Of a stretch of 64,000 bases of DNA, positions 45,272-58,279 are shown piece after piece. The notes beneath the pieces were generated by a model, which did no database searches, had not been told where the DNA came from, and worked only from the letters and a program-made list of their open reading frames with translations. The DNA is from Sciurus carolinensis (lineage: Eukaryota; Chordata; Mammalia; Rodentia; Sciuridae). Every line of letters starts with the position of its first letter. The stretch's first letter is position 1. Where the stretch lies: the NCBI RefSeq assembly GCF_902686445.1, contig NC_062218.1, positions 134,029,241 through 134,093,240 of the forward strand, given 5' to 3'. The position numbers and the translations under genes are program-made.

Positions 45272-47924
45272 TCAAGCCATCATCGGCACCAGCTTCTGGA
45301 GCCGTCTGAGAAGCGCAGCTTGCAGTGTGGCCGGGAGGAAGTGGAAGAGTAGGCCGAGCGCAGCCAGTGCCACCAACAGCCAGAGCGCTCGAGCGCTCGT
45401 GTACAGGGGGGCCAACCTGCAGGCGGGGCTTAGCTTGTGCAGGCTTCGCCCCTCTCCGGCCCACGCACAGAAAGACCCGCCCACCCGCTCCGCTCCGGGT
45501 TGGAGCACCAGCCAGCTATCCGCAAAGGACCCGGGTCATCAGAACCCCTCCCGTGAGCGATCTTTCCAAGAAGGGCTTTACTGGGAGCCCCGCCCCAGTT
45601 CTCACCTAAGCTGAGCGCAGCGCTTGTAGCCCTGGAAGTAGCGGAGGCGTGCGAACAGGTAGACCAACCCACACAGAGCCGCCGCGCCTGTGAGAGCGGT
45701 AGGGCGGGGCGGGGCGGGGTGAGCAAGCTGGTGCAGGTACCCCAGGGGACCCTCTGCTGCGCCCCTCTCCTGCCCCCAGACCTTCGTGGAAAAAGATGCC
45801 AGCGATCCAGAGCGTTGCGAGGAACAACGGGAAGTACTCGCTGCAGTTAACCCTGTGGTGGGGACGAGGTGGGATGAGGGTGCCGATCTGGTTGGTCTTC
45901 CGACCCTAAACGGCCTCATTCTCGCTACCCTCTTCCGCGCCTTCCCTCCGCTCCTCACTGGGCTCGGTAGACGCGCTCAAACTCCGGCGGACCGGTGGTG
46001 AGCGGCGGCGACACGCGGAAGGCCCTGCGCGCCCAGATCACCTGCAGAGAGAAGTAGGCTGGGAGCAGAGAGGAAGCCAGGGTCAGGACTAGACGCCCCG
46101 CAGACTTGTGGGGAGGCCTTCTGCAGTCTGATCCTGCACTTTCCCTTCTCCACGCAGAACGACTCCCTTCTATGAGAACCTCCTATCAGACCCCTCTGCC
46201 TGCTGTGTCAAGGATGCTTAATGGGGAAGGCAGGACTGAAGCCATGGGCACAGAAAGGCCCTGTCCTGCCCCGTGAGTGGTGCAAGCTCTAGAACACCTG
46301 TTGGTGGGAGGGACCACATGAGACTTTGTTCCTGAACCATTTGATTTGCAAAACTTAGGCAAATGCCCAACTTCTACTCTTTAGGCATGGACTTCAGCTT
46401 TCTAGTCCCTAGACAGGAAGTTCCTCCTGCAGAGGGGATAGGGGATGGGGACGGGGCGGAAGGGGGGGGGGAGCTGAGGTAGAATTAAACTATATCCCTC
46501 CAAATGCAAGGAAGCATCCACCTAGTGGCCAAGAGACCCTGTTCACCCACATAACACTCAAATCAGACAAAAAGGGCCTCCGATGCTACCTAAAGCTGGG
46601 GTCACTTAAGCCTGTGTCCCAAGGCCTCCACACTGGCATAGGCTCCAGTCTCTTTCTGTATTCAGACATTATGGACCCGACCCTAAATCTGACAGATACC
46701 CTCTTCCCTGCTCCCAGATAGATGCAGTTGGGACTCTTCCAGCCTAACCCCAGGACCTGGGGGCAAGGTACAGAAGGTGGGCTGGCCATAAGGGGCCCTT
46801 CTTTTGGCCTAGGCCAGGTCCTGATCACACACACTGTCCTGTCTCCCTATGAATTCCATGTCCCTAGTGCCTTTGGTACCAGGCCCTCTGTACACTGTGC
46901 ACCCAAGTGCACTGTGGGTGCCAAGGGACAATGTGGATTATGGAGCTAAACCTATGACTACATGAGAAGAAATTGGGGACCCATCTTGCTTGTGCAGCTA
47001 GAGGTCAAGTTGACCTGCCTGTTCAGTCCCTTCAGAACCTCACCACAGACTGTGCCTTATCTTAGCCCTCATGTTGTAGGGGCAATGGTGTCCCCAAGCA
47101 GCAGGGATATCTGGCCCAAGAATGTGTCTAGGGCCAGTTTGAGAAAAGCATCGAAGTCAGGCACCTTTCCAGGAGTAGGGGAGCAGGTTTCAACCCTGTC
47201 CAAGTCTGCATGGTCCCAGTGTGGAAGGTACCTTTGAAGACAGGGAATGGGGGCTTCCTGGGATGCCTAGAGAGGGACAATTGGAAAGGGCAGGGATCAG
47301 CTGCTCTAAGCCCATGGCTTAGAATGAAAGGTGTGGTCACGAATGGTCCCACCGTTCATCTAGGTGCCCTCCCACCCCCAAGTCCTAGAGCTCCACACAG
47401 TTGGATACCACACCTGGATCCTTTGAGAGCCCCTGCCCTCCTCCAGGCTTCTTATGCTGGCTAAGAGGCCACCATCCCCAAGCCTGCACCTGGCATGCTT
47501 ACCTCAGTTGTCCCTCAGCAGTCTTTTTTTTGCTGCTTGTTCCCCTTATTTGGCCACCCTTCTCAGCCTTGGTCTCTGCCCAGAGTTTTCATAACTTTCC
47601 CTGCACAGATCCCTCCACACAAAGACTTTCCCTTTCTACCTTGTGAAAGTACAAGTGAGCCCCTCAACAGATCTCTGGCCCTAGCCCATGAAAGTCTCCA
47701 GCAACCCTGGAAAAGCGTGGGCCTTGGCAATAGGAGCCTAGGCTGGAGGTGCCCCTCTGCCCTTCACCCAGGTCTGGCCCCTCCACTACTTTCCCAGGGT
47801 CTGGAAGACAGAAGACAGGTTGTATGGGTCAGAGTCCTACCCATTCCCAGATAGGAGCCATCCTACCTTGCAACAGGACTCCCAGGAGGGTGACAGTGGC
47901 CAGAAGAGCTATGTCGTCCTTCAT
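45272..47924 (-). CDS. LTC4S: LTC4S (leukotriene C4 synthase), complete
   Basis: Five exons on the - strand: 47924-47867, 46058-45959, 45852-45782, 45687-45606, 45416-45272 (TGA). The sum is 456 bases, 151 residues, one more than human. It starts [19 protein letters not shown]. The MAPEG-family signature is present ([17 protein letters not shown], then [15 protein letters not shown]). Both catalytic arginines known from human are kept: R31 in ARRAF, and R104 in AQLRLAPLY, whose codon is split by intron 4. Four membrane spans are visible. The enzyme is a trimer in the nuclear envelope and ER that joins glutathione to leukotriene A4 to make LTC4. The C terminus (QKLVPMMA) differs from human (RTLLPWA). 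It converges on MGAT4B. Confidence 0.97.
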
Positions 47925-48052
47925 GCTGCCAGTAGTGGAAGGGCTAGCTACAGAGTTCTTGTCAGCCCGTTTGCTGCTCAGAGGCTGGCCCCAGAGAGGA
48001 AGAGCAGCTCAGCACCCTCTCTACCCCTTCTCAGTGGAGGGGGGTGCATAAC

Positions 48053-48060
48053 GGGGCGGG
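48053..48060 (-). promoter_or_regulatory. LTC4S: GC box upstream of LTC4S
   Basis: CCCGCCCC on the - strand, about 130 bases upstream of the ATG. No TATA box was found. The human LTC4S promoter is known to use Sp1-type sites; the match here is inference. Confidence 0.4.
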
Positions 48061-48794
48061 ACCACAAAGGCAGGGAGCCAAGGCTGACTGGGAGGGCGGA
48101 AGCTAGGACTGGGGACAGTCTGACCACTTCCCCAGTTGTTCCTGCCCCTTCCATGACTGTTTCTGTGCTAATAGAACCCAAGTTGTCCACCCAGGCCTGC
48201 TCCAACCCTGGATATGTCCAGCTGTTGTGTTCCCCCACAGTGTTTCCCTTGCTGTGCTCCCTTAGCAGGTCCCAGATTGCCCTTCAGACTTCCCCTTCAT
48301 CCCAAGTCTTGTCCTAGGCTCCAAGCTCACAGGGTCCCAACCCTGACTCCCCCACCCACCCATACACACACTTACCTATTTCCCCCCCCTAACCAGGGCT
48401 GTTGAGTAGCGATCAACCTTCAAGGACAATGTCTGCAAACTTCCCAGCTCCCTCTGGCCTCATAATGAAGTCCAAGTGCCTCCAGTCTCACTGCTCCTTC
48501 CAGACCAATGTCATCCCTCCATCCTCATAACCTCTATAAGGGCCCTTCTGCCTTGGGTCATGGAGGGAACTCCTGTCCCAAGGCCTCTTGGCTGGCAGAA
48601 TGGGTCTTCTCACTTGGGGGGTTTCTGACCCCAAGCGGTCACCTGGCTTTTTCTGCCCAGCCTACCAGTTAGCTCGGGGTAACATTCCTCCCTTTGCTGA
48701 GGCCCCAGCTCTCCCCACACTCCAGTCCTGTGGTCTGGACAGAACTGACTCTTGCCCCTCCCAGGCCTGCATGATGGACATAACTGTGAGCCAG

Positions 48795-48972
48795 CTGGGC
48801 GAACTGGTGCATACCTGTAATCCCAGCTGCTTGGGAGGCTGAGGCAGGAGGATTGCAAGTTCAAAGTCAGCCTCAGCAACTTAGCAAGACCCTAAGCAAC
48901 TTAGTGAGACCCTGCCTCAAAATAAAATATAGAAAGGTTAAGTGCCCCTGGGTTCAATTTCTGGTACCAACT
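48795..48972 (+). mobile_element. B1-ID SINE upstream of LTC4S
   Basis: gcatacctgtaatcccagct to gcccctgggttcaatttctg. Confidence 0.8.
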
Positions 48973-49159
48973 GTGTGAGCCAAGGCTGACTCAAGATGGT
49001 GAGATGTGGTCCTAAAAACTTCATTAGCAATTTGGGAAAGGAAGTTTAGAGTTGGAAGGGAGACTTGCCAAGGGCACCAGAGGATTCCTGTTTGTGAGCC
49101 CTGGAGCCCACCTTGCCTGCCATTCTCTTCCAGACCCTTCGGTCTTTTCAGGGTTTTTG

Positions 49160-49358
49160 TTGTTTTGTGGTACTTGGGATTGAACCTTGAGGTACTCTAC
49201 CACTGAGCTACATGCCCAGCCCTTTTTTTTTTTTTTTTTAATTTGCTACAGGATCTTGCTAAATTGCTAAGGCTGTCCTTGAATTTTTGATCCTACTGCC
49301 TCAGCCACAGAATAAAGTAGCTGGGATCACAGGTATGTTCTACTATACCCAGCCAGTC
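49160..49358 (-). mobile_element. B1-ID SINE
   Basis: tacttgggattgaaccttga, T17, then the B1 half to ctactatacccagcc. Confidence 0.8.
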
Positions 49359-49359
49359 T

Positions 49360-50740
49360 TTTCAGTTTTGTGAAATGTCACTTCTCTTTGACTGAAGCTG
49401 CTTTGAGGAGGGTTTGGTCAGTGATAACAGATTCCAGACTGATACATATGCAAAGGCAGGCCAGCTCAGTGACATGTGAGTAATGCCAGAGACTGGGGGT
49501 TGAGGGTACAAAGGTAGGGGCCAATGGGGCCACAAGCGAGCACGGGCTGTGCTGTGGGAAAGGAAGAGACAGAGTAACTGCTACTTCATCTGGTCCTGAA
49601 CTACCAGGATGTGCGCCTCCCCATCACATGCACACTGGCTGGTCACACCAGGGGAGTCTCAACATGTCTGGGTCATGTGACCTTGGAAGCTCCACCCTTG
49701 TCACACAACTAGCCTCCTTCCTTGTTGCCCCCAAGCCCTGGTTCCAGCCCCAGGGCTTTTTGCCTGATAGGCTCCCCCAGAATCCCTTTCTCCCTCTTCT
49801 CACCTGGCCAAAAGCCAGTGCCCTTTGCTCATAATAACCCCCAGGAAAACAGATGATCCCCAGCTGAAGGCCCTGCAAGTTCTTCAAGGTCAGAGGTGGG
49901 TCCTCCTGCTTTAGGCTAAGGTCTGACAAGAGCAATTATGCTACGTGGTCAAAGATGATTGATAGAAGCCAGGAGATTGAGTGCCAGAGAATACCAACCA
50001 CATCCTTGGGCCTTCTCCACCACTCAGCCCACTTCCTCCCTGAACCTTCCCTAACTGCAGCCCCCTGCTCTGGTCTCCCCTCCAGCCCACCCAGGCCTGC
50101 ATGAAGGTAGGGCACATGCTGCTATGCCGGCATCGGCACAGGATCTGGTAGGTTGTGCCCCAGTGTGTACATGTGAGCTGTGCGGTTGCCCACACGCCTG
50201 TTGGCAAGCCGCTGCACAAAGCACACACAAAGTGCGTCTGGAGTCTCTCTCTGCTTGTATCACAGCTTATCCATGGGCCCATGGGCATGTCTGGGTCTTT
50301 AGAAGTTCAGGCCCTCTCTCCACCAAGCTCTCATTTCCTCTGAGACCTGGATGTCCTTCTGTCTAGGATCGTCCCCTCTGCTCTGATAACAGGAAGCTAT
50401 TGCCTGACATCAGCAGCTTCTGAGGAAGTCCCTGGACAGATGTCCAGGCAGGACCCAGGGTCTCAGTCCCCTTTGTCCTCAACTCCTTCACTCTGAGTTT
50501 GCTCAGACTCTCAGAGTGACAGGAAGAGCCAGCCCAAGGTCCTCCAGGCACTGGCCACCCACCCTCCATCCTCCTGTCCAGCCCTGGGGATACCAGGAGT
50601 GTGAAAGGGAAAGGAAATCTCCTCCCTGAGCTCCTATAGAATGTGCTCTCTGTAACTTCAGCCCCTACATGATCATATAGGGGATGCCAAGTTCATGATG
50701 GACCTCTGGGACATAGAAAGGCCCTGCTGGATTTCAAACA
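49360..50740. other. Intergenic, no feature seen
   Basis: GC-moderate single-copy-looking sequence. Long open frames here show no family motif. Confidence 0.35.
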
Positions 50741-50749
50741 TGAGGTTGA

Positions 50750-51394
50750 AAAGGAATCACAATGCAAGTACAATAGACCAGAGCATCAATACACAACTTA
50801 GATGCTCAGCTCTAAAGTAAAAACAAATAAATATGTAAATACAGAAACTGTTATGCTTACAAAAAGTTGCAAAAAAATATATAGTCTCACATACTCTTCA
50901 CTGAACTTCCTCTAATGTTAAGATATATAGTATAAGCATAATATAATTACATAAACCAAGAGATTTAACATTGATATCCTAAAGCCATTTTACAGATCTT
51001 ATTTGAGCTTCAATAACTGTCCCATTGAAATAGTACAAAGAATTCAAAAACATTATGCAAATTTGTGTGAGACATAGAAGACCACAGATTCTACTTACAT
51101 GAAATGGCCAGAAAAGGCAACTCTGTAAAGTCATAAAGCAGATCAGTGGTTGCCTGCAGCTGGGAGCATGAGGAATCTTATTGGGATGATGAAAATGTTC
51201 TAGAACTGGCTTGTGGTGGTGTTTGCACAAGTTGGTAAATTTACTAAAAATTATTGAATTGTATGTTTAAAATAGGTGAATTTAAATGATACCTCAATAA
51301 AGATGTTTTTTTAAATGTACAAACAAGGGCTGGTATATAACTTAGTTGGCAGAGTGCTTGCCTGGCATATACAAAGCCTGGATTCAATCCCCAG

Positions 51395-51437
<43 letters not shown>

Positions 51438-51650
51438 GTGCAAATAATATTTGTATACTTTTTACCCGTTTTCCTCAAATGTTGACACTTTTTTTCCTTG
51501 CAGTGGTGGGGATTGAACCCAGGGCCTCTTGCATGCTAGAGGAGTGTTCTACTACTACCCTTAGTCCTCTACCATCTTATAGCAACAATAAAATGATCAA
51601 AGCCAGTAAAGAAACATTGATATAAGACTACTAACTAATCTAAAGACTAT
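50750..51650 (+). mobile_element. Old LINE pieces (L1M/HAL1-like) with ID SINEs and (CA)n
   Basis: LINE-like tail ggtgaatttaaatgatacctc and the later block caacaataaaatgatcaaag. ID + at 51328-51396 runs into (CA)n at 51397-51436; ID - at 51500-51560. Confidence 0.55.
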
Positions 51651-51654
51651 TAAC

Positions 51655-52030
51655 TTTTCATTACTATAACAAAATACCTGAGGCAGGCTACTTTGTAGAT
51701 AAAAGAAGTTTGTTTAGCTCACAGTTTTGGAGGCTGAAGTCCAAATGGCATGGTGCAGGCTTTGCTGAAGGTCATTCTTGGCTGCATCACATGACAGAAG
51801 GAGTGTAGGTATGTCTCTGGGTGTGTTTGGTCTCTCTTCCTTTCCTTATTAAATTAATCTGGATTAAATCATGGGGACTCCACTCTAATTAACTAATCTA
51901 ACTTATTCACTTCCCCCAGGCCTCATTCATAGACACTAATCCAATCAATTTTACCTTCTTCATACTGTTAACATGAGATATTAGGAATTCAGCTCCTGCA
52001 AGAGTTGGATGGTGAGAACAAACTTTATTC
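51655..52030 (+). mobile_element. MaLR-type LTR
   Basis: ttcattactataacaaaata, tagctcacagttttggaggc, cccaggcctcattcatagac and caaaccgtagca are the usual MaLR landmarks. Confidence 0.55.
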
Positions 52031-53650
52031 AAACCGTAGCACAGACCGTATTCAAATTTCAACAGTTGGAAAAGATCCAAGATGGCAGACTAAAGGGAGG
52101 TTGCATTCCTTGTCGCTCTGTGACTCAGGATTCAAGCAGAGGAAGTACTGTTTTCTAGGAGGCAGTACCCTCCCTCTGCCAGCATATTGCCAGCCTTTTG
52201 AATACAGATCACTCACTCACCACCACCTGTCATCTGTTGATTTGCCCATTTGCCTGCCTCTTGTCTGCCCATCACCTGCTTTTCACCTACCCATTGCCCA
52301 CTGTTCAATGTCCACCTGCTGATCGTCCACTGTTAGCCTGCAGACCACCTGCTGCCCACCGTTGCCTGAAAGTTCATGGTCATAACACCCGCAGGTTTGG
52401 TTACACACAGCCCCCGCCATCTTGGGACACCGCACAGGGCCAGCAGGTTTGCTGCCTCCACCGCTGCCATCTCGGGGAATGGCCACCTCGGTCTGGAGAC
52501 ACAGGCCAGGGCCTGGAGATCTATTGGGGTACCTGCAGGTCTGGTGGCACTTCTGTTCGGTTGGTAGTGGTGCCATCTGGCTCCCTCCTTGCAGGGACGC
52601 TCCTTTGTATGAACACATCCCTGGTGGTCTCTCTGCAAGTTGAAAGGGCATTGAGATCTTGGGACTGCAGCAAGACATGGCCTAGGGAAGCTGAAGCCCA
52701 GGTCCATCAGATTGCAGCTGGGTTTGCCTGGGGCAGTCTGGGTCTGGCAAGTCTGTGGAAAGCCAGAGACTCGGGGCAGTTCCTTGGGGGGGGCGCAGGT
52801 TGAAAAAATTGGAGAAAACTGGTTTTCTCCAGCTCAGTGAGTCCTGAAGTATGCAGGGAGGGAAGGGGCCAGCTACAACAGATGGGAAGACTGTAAGAGA
52901 GTGTGAGGGCATCTTGCTCACCCACCCAACCGGTCCAGCACCCACTGGACTAGAGCTAACATCAAACTTCACACAACTCCACCTATTGGCAGAGAAGAGA
53001 AGCTGAGAAAAATTTTGAAAGCCAACAAAAGCAATCACTCAATTTTCCATTGAGACTTTCCTTTTATTTTTTTCATCCTCTCTCTCTCACACCTCTACCA
53101 TCTTTGAATTCAAATATTTTTCATGCAACAATTTATTGGGGAATGGGATGTCTGAATAGTATATTATGGTTTTGCTGTGTAATCTTATATTTTTATTTTT
53201 TTAATCTGTATATATTTTTTCTCTCACCTGTCTCCCTGGATTCTCTTCTCATTTCTCTCATACAGCCAACCTCTATTGATTCCTCCCTCATTCTTACTAT
53301 AAAATTTTACCTCTATCTTCCCTCCTTCTCTCTCATAAACATCACATCTTACACTACTTCTGTTCCCTCATTGTCCATTATTTGAAACAGTAAACCCTTT
53401 TAGCAAACTTACTGTTTATATTGTAGACAATAAATGAACACTTCATTTCTTTTTATTGTGACAAAACTGTAAACACCTTAATAGGAGCCATTTGGTTTAA
53501 AGTGGTATATTGTTTGCATTGGGTGCTGTTAATATTGGTCTCCCCCTTAAAGGTGAGGTACTGGAAGCCTTCAGGGACACTATAAGACTACAGGGTAGAA
53601 TCTGTATTGCCTCAGATCCATACTGCTAGATGGGAAGATACACAAACAGC

Positions 53651-54583
53651 ATGAAAAAACAAATGTCTCAAACAAACCAAGATGTTCCAACAATAGAATC
53701 CATAGACAACACAGTAGAAGAAATGTCAGAGAAAGAGTTTAGAAAATACATAGATTGATCTTCAAAATAAAGAGAGAAAATATTTTTCTCTCCAAAATAT
53801 TGGAGAGAGAATACAGGGAGTGAAAGATTACTTCAATAAAAAGGCAAAGATTATAAAAAGGAATCAAGCAGAAATCCTCAAAATGAAGGAAACAATAAAC
53901 CAAATTAAAAATTCAGTGGAAAGTATCACCAATAGACTAGATAAACTGGAGATAGTACCTCAGACAATGAAGACAAAATATATATTCTTGAAAATAAGAC
54001 CAACCACACAGAGAAGATGGTAAGAAACCATGAACAGAACTTCCAAGAAATATTGGATGGCATGAAAAGACCAAATTTAAAATTTATCAGAATAGACAAA
54101 GGAATGGAATACAAACCAAAGGAATGCACAATCTTTTCAATGACATAATCTCAGAAAACTTCCCCAATCTAAGGAATGAAATGGAAAATCAATTACAAGA
54201 GGCTTACAGGACCCCAAATGTACAAAATTACAGCAGACCCACACCAAGGTACATTATAATGAGAATGACTAACATACAGAATAAGGATAGAATTTTAAAG
54301 ACTGTGAGAGAAAAAAAATCAAATTACAAATAGGGGAAAACCACTTCAGATTTCAACTGATTTCTCAACCCAGACCCTCAACGCTAGGAGGTCCTGGAAT
54401 AACATATATCAAGCCCTGAAAGAAAATGGATGCCTATTGAGGATTTTATATCCATCAAAATTAGGCTTCAGTTTTGAAGATGAAATAAAAACCTTCCATG
54501 ATAAACAAAAGTTAAAAGAATTCACAACTAGAAAGCCTGCACTACAGAACATTCAAGCAAAATATCCCATGAGGAGGAAATGA
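53651..54583 (+). pseudogene. LINE-1 ORF1 (RNA-binding protein), broken
   Basis: Starts MKKQMSQTNQDVP and stops after about 36 codons. Coiled-coil segment INQIKNSVESITNRLDKLE at about 53,900; RNA-recognition region RPTPRYIIMRMTNIQNKDR at about 54,235; C-terminal block ILYPSKLGFSFEDEIKTF at about 54,440. The pieces lie in different frames with several stops. Confidence 0.8.
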
Positions 54584-54693
54584 AAAAAAAAAAAAAAAGA
54601 AGGAAAAGAAAATCAGCAAAGAGAGGAACTACACTAAAGGAAAGTTCGATCAAAGGAGAAACTAGGTCAAGTTAAAAACTAAAAATAAACCAA

Positions 54694-56585
54694 ATGACCA
54701 GGAATACAAATCATATCTTAATAATAACCCTGAATGCTAATGGCCTAAACTTATCAATCAAAAAACATAGACTAGCAGATTAGATTTTTTAAAAAGACCC
54801 AATATTATTCTATCTTCAAGAGACTTACTTCCTAGGAAAAGACAGCCACAGACTGAAGGTGAAAGTTTGGGAAAAAACATATCACTCACATGGACTGTGT
54901 AAACAAGCAAGGGTTTCCATTCTCATATCAGACAAAGTGGACTTCAAACCAAAGTTAGTCAGAAGGGACAAAGGAGGACATTTCATACTGCTTAAGGGAA
55001 TCATACATCAACAAGACATAACAATAGTAAATATATATGCCCCAAACAATGAAGCATCTACATACATCAAACAAACCCTTTTCAATTTCAAGAATCAAAT
55101 AGACCACAACACAATAATACTAGGTGACTTTAACACACCTCTCTCACCACTGGATAGATCTTCCAAACAAAAACTAAACAAAGAAACTATAGAATTAAAT
55201 ATTACAATCAATGATTTAGACTTAGTGGACATATATAGAGTATTTCATCCATCATTGAGCAGCACATAGATCCTTCTCTAAAATAGACCATATGTTATGC
55301 CACAAGCGACTCTCAGCAAATACAAAAAAATAGAAAATACTACCCTGCATTCCATCAGATTATAATGGAATGAAACTTGAAATCAACGATAAAATAAAAA
55401 ATAGAAACCATTCCAACACCTGGAGACTAAATAGCATCCTACCAAATGATGAATGGATACAAGAAGAAATTAGGGAGGAAATAAAAAAATACTTAGAGAT
55501 AAATGAGAACACCAATACAACATATCAAAATCTCTGGGACACTATGAAGGCAGGGCTGAAAAGAAAGTTCATTGCATTGAACTTATACATTAAAAGAATA
55601 AAAAGTCAACAATAAAATGACCTAACATTACATCTCAAAGTCCTAGAAAAAGAACAGATCAACACCAAAAGTTGTAGAAGACAGGAAATAATTAAAGTCA
55701 GAGCTGAAATCAATGAAATTGAAACAAGAGAAACAATCGAAAAAAATTGACAAAACAAAAACTTGATTCTTTGAAAAAATAAAATTGATAAACTCTTAGC
55801 CACACTAACAAAGAGAAAGAGAGAGAAAACTCAAATTACTAAAATTTGTGATGAAAAAGGAAATATCACGATGGACACTACTGAAATACAGAAGATAACT
55901 AGAAACTATTTTGAAAATTTATGCTCAGATAAAATAGAAAATATTGTAGACATCAACAAATTTCTAGAAATATATGATCTTCCTAAAGTGATGCAGGAGG
56001 ACATACACAATTTAAACAGATCAATTCCAAGCAAGGAAATAGAAGATACCATCAAAAGTCTACCAACCAAGAAAAACCTGGAACCAAACAGATTCTCAGC
56101 CGAATTCTCCAAGACTTTCAAAGAAGAATTAACACCAATACTCCTCAAATTATTCAATGAAATAGAAAAGGAGGGAATCCTTCCAAATTCATTCTATTAG
56201 TTAGTATCACCCTGATACCAAAACCACCATGAACATATCAAGGAAAGAAAACTTCAGACCAATATTCCTGATGAAAATTCTCAGTAAAATTCTGGCAAAT
56301 TGCATACCAAAATATATTATAGATAGTGCACCACAATCAAGTCGGTGCTCATTCCTGAGATGCAAGGTTTGTTCAACACACAGAAATCAATAAACGTAAT
56401 AGATCACATCAATAGACTTAGACAAGAATTGTATTATCTCAGTAGATGCAGAAAAAGCATCAGACAAAATACAGCACCTCTTCATGTTCAAAACACTAGA
56501 AAAACTGGGATAGTAAGAAAATACCTCAACATTTTAAAAGCTATCTATGCTAAACCCAGGCCAACATCATTCTAAATGGAGAAAA
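54694..56585 (+). pseudogene. LINE-1 ORF2 (endonuclease and start of reverse transcriptase), broken and truncated
   Basis: Begins MTRNTNHILIITLNANGLN. The endonuclease signatures IVNIYAPNN and ILGDFNTPLS lie within an open frame ending at 55,269, and a later frame (IPSKEIEDTIKSLPTKK) leads into the reverse transcriptase. Stops and frameshifts break it, and the catalytic part of the transcriptase is lost. Confidence 0.8.
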
Positions 56586-56587
56586 AA

Positions 56588-56642
56588 AATTTGGTACCAG
56601 GGATTAAACTCAGAGGCACTTCACTACTGAACCATATCCCTA

Positions 56643-56676
<34 letters not shown>

Positions 56677-57128
56677 TATTTTATTTAGACATAGGGTCTC
56701 ACTGAGTTGCTTAGGGCCTCTCTAAATTGCTGAGGCTAGCCACGAACTTGCAATCCTTCTGCCTCAGCCTCCTGAGGTTTTTTTTTTTTTTTTTTTTTAA
56801 TGTTAAACCAACTTTCCACCTTGGTATAATTACTACTTGGTCATGTTAATCATGGCATATAAACCTTTTTAGATGTTGCCAGTTTCTGTTTGTTAGTCTT
56901 TGTTACTAACATTTTTTTTCTTAAAAAAAATTTTTTTTAATACTGGGGATTGAACCAGGGGCACTCAACCACTGAGCCAATCTCCAAACCTTTTTTAAAT
57001 TTTTTATTTTGAGACAGGGTCTCACGAAGTTGCTTAGGGCCTTACTAAATTGCTGTGGCTGAACTTGCAATCCTCCTGTCTCAGCCTCCCCAGAGGCTGG
57101 GATTACAGGCATGGACCACTGTGCATGG
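56588..57128 (-). mobile_element. Two B1-ID SINEs around an antisense L1 piece
   Basis: SINEs at 56588-56782 and 56938-57128. The sequence 56797-56912 (ttaaaccaactttccacctt, ctacttggtcatgttaatca) reads as antisense L1 ORF2. Confidence 0.7.
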
Positions 57129-57129
57129 C

Positions 57130-57300
57130 TTAATTTGTTTTTTATTGGTTCTTTTTAGTTATACATGACAATAGGATTCATTTTGACATAATTATAAAAG
57201 CATGGAACATAATTTGTTTTAATTCAGTCCCCAGTATTTCCCCTTCCCTTTCTTTCTTCCCTTCCCGATTCCCTTCCCTCTGCTCTGCTCATCTTTCTGC
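57130..57300 (-). mobile_element. Antisense LINE-1 3' end
   Basis: ttctttttagttatacatga, then ggattcattttgacataatt and a pyrimidine-rich run, the reverse complement of the purine-rich L1 3' UTR type. Confidence 0.6.
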
Positions 57301-57334
57301 TATCTTAAAATCTTTTAGAGAAACTTTGTCTTCA

Positions 57335-57512
57335 AGTGTGGCAGTCTACACCTGTAATCCCAGCAACTCTGGAGGCTGAGATAGTAGGTTGACAAGTTTG
57401 AGGTGAAACTCAACAACTTAGCAAGATGCTGTCTCAAAAAAAAGAAAAAATGGAGATACAGCTATCAGTGGTAAACACTTATTCAATTCCCAGTACCAAA
57501 AGAAAAAAAAAA
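57335..57512 (+). mobile_element. B1-ID SINE, diverged
   Basis: agtgtggcagtctacacctg to caattcccagtacc, with a shortened ID half. Confidence 0.7.
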
Positions 57513-57924
57513 AGGAAACTTTGTTACCATCATTAAAATCAATATTATATGTCATAAATATAAAGGAGCACAATTAAATTCTGACTAGATATTCTTACTT
57601 GCTTTGGGCTTAAAACCTGTAATTTCATTGTCGTTTTTTTCAAAGCACTGAATAGAAGGGACAATTTATGCTTTGATAAAGAATTATGATTGTGATTTAT
57701 TGAGACATCTCAAATATATAAATATATAAATGTTCATGAATTTGTAATGATACTTAAAAACCTCACTGACCACCTTTGGAATTGATAAAGAACTTATTCT
57801 TCCAAAAATGGACAAATAAATAAAGGAAGAGAAATAAGCACTTACCATGCTTTTCTTGTTCTAACTGTATATCAGGGTAAATAATAGGTGAGGGGAATTT
57901 TTTTCTTTTTAGATGAAATATACA

Positions 57925-58018
57925 TATTTCATATATATATGAATTTAATATATATTTATGTATATTAATTTAATATGTATTTCATATTTATATATATATA
58001 TATGTATATATATGAATT
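57925..58018. repeat. AT-rich low-complexity tract
   Basis: Irregular TATA/ATAT with repeated gaatttaata and atttcatat words. Confidence 0.9.
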
Positions 58019-58027
58019 TTAAAACCT

Positions 58028-58279
58028 TCATTTGCAAGTGGACCCCCCAGGACTCCAAGACTCCAAAATGGTGCCAGTCATGCCAGTGATGTAGAAGGAA
58101 CTTATGGATGTCAAACTAGGAAACCACCAAGATAGATACTGATGTAGGATTTTACCCCTAAAGGCGGTGTTGGGGTATTTCAAAGAGGTTATTACCAGCA
58201 CTGCAATGAGTACACCAATGTGAAGAAAGGCAGCTTGAATTATGTTAACTGGAGTTAATATGGTGCTGGCAGTTGACAA
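58028..58279 (-). pseudogene. Unidentified open frame of 83 codons, possible gene fragment
   Basis: Starts MSTASTILTPVNIIQ and has a hydrophobic run (AAFLHIGVLIAVLVI). I do not recognise the family. An AT tract bounds it on one side and an LTR-like element on the other. No splice sites or second homologous frame were found. It may be part of a repeat or chance. Confidence 0.2.

Larger units (their letters stand above)
52075..56585 (+). mobile_element. LINE-1 with 5' UTR, broken ORF1 and partial ORF2
   Basis: Starts with an L1-type 5' UTR (gatccaagatggcagacta), GC-rich to about 53,040, then ORF1 and ORF2 remnants. It is cut inside ORF2 at about 56,585, where a SINE begins. About 4.5 kb, non-functional. 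Confidence 0.85.

Noticed and set aside
52198..52803. 201-codon open frame
   Set aside because: It lies in the LINE-1 5' UTR; no protein family features, GC-rich composition only.
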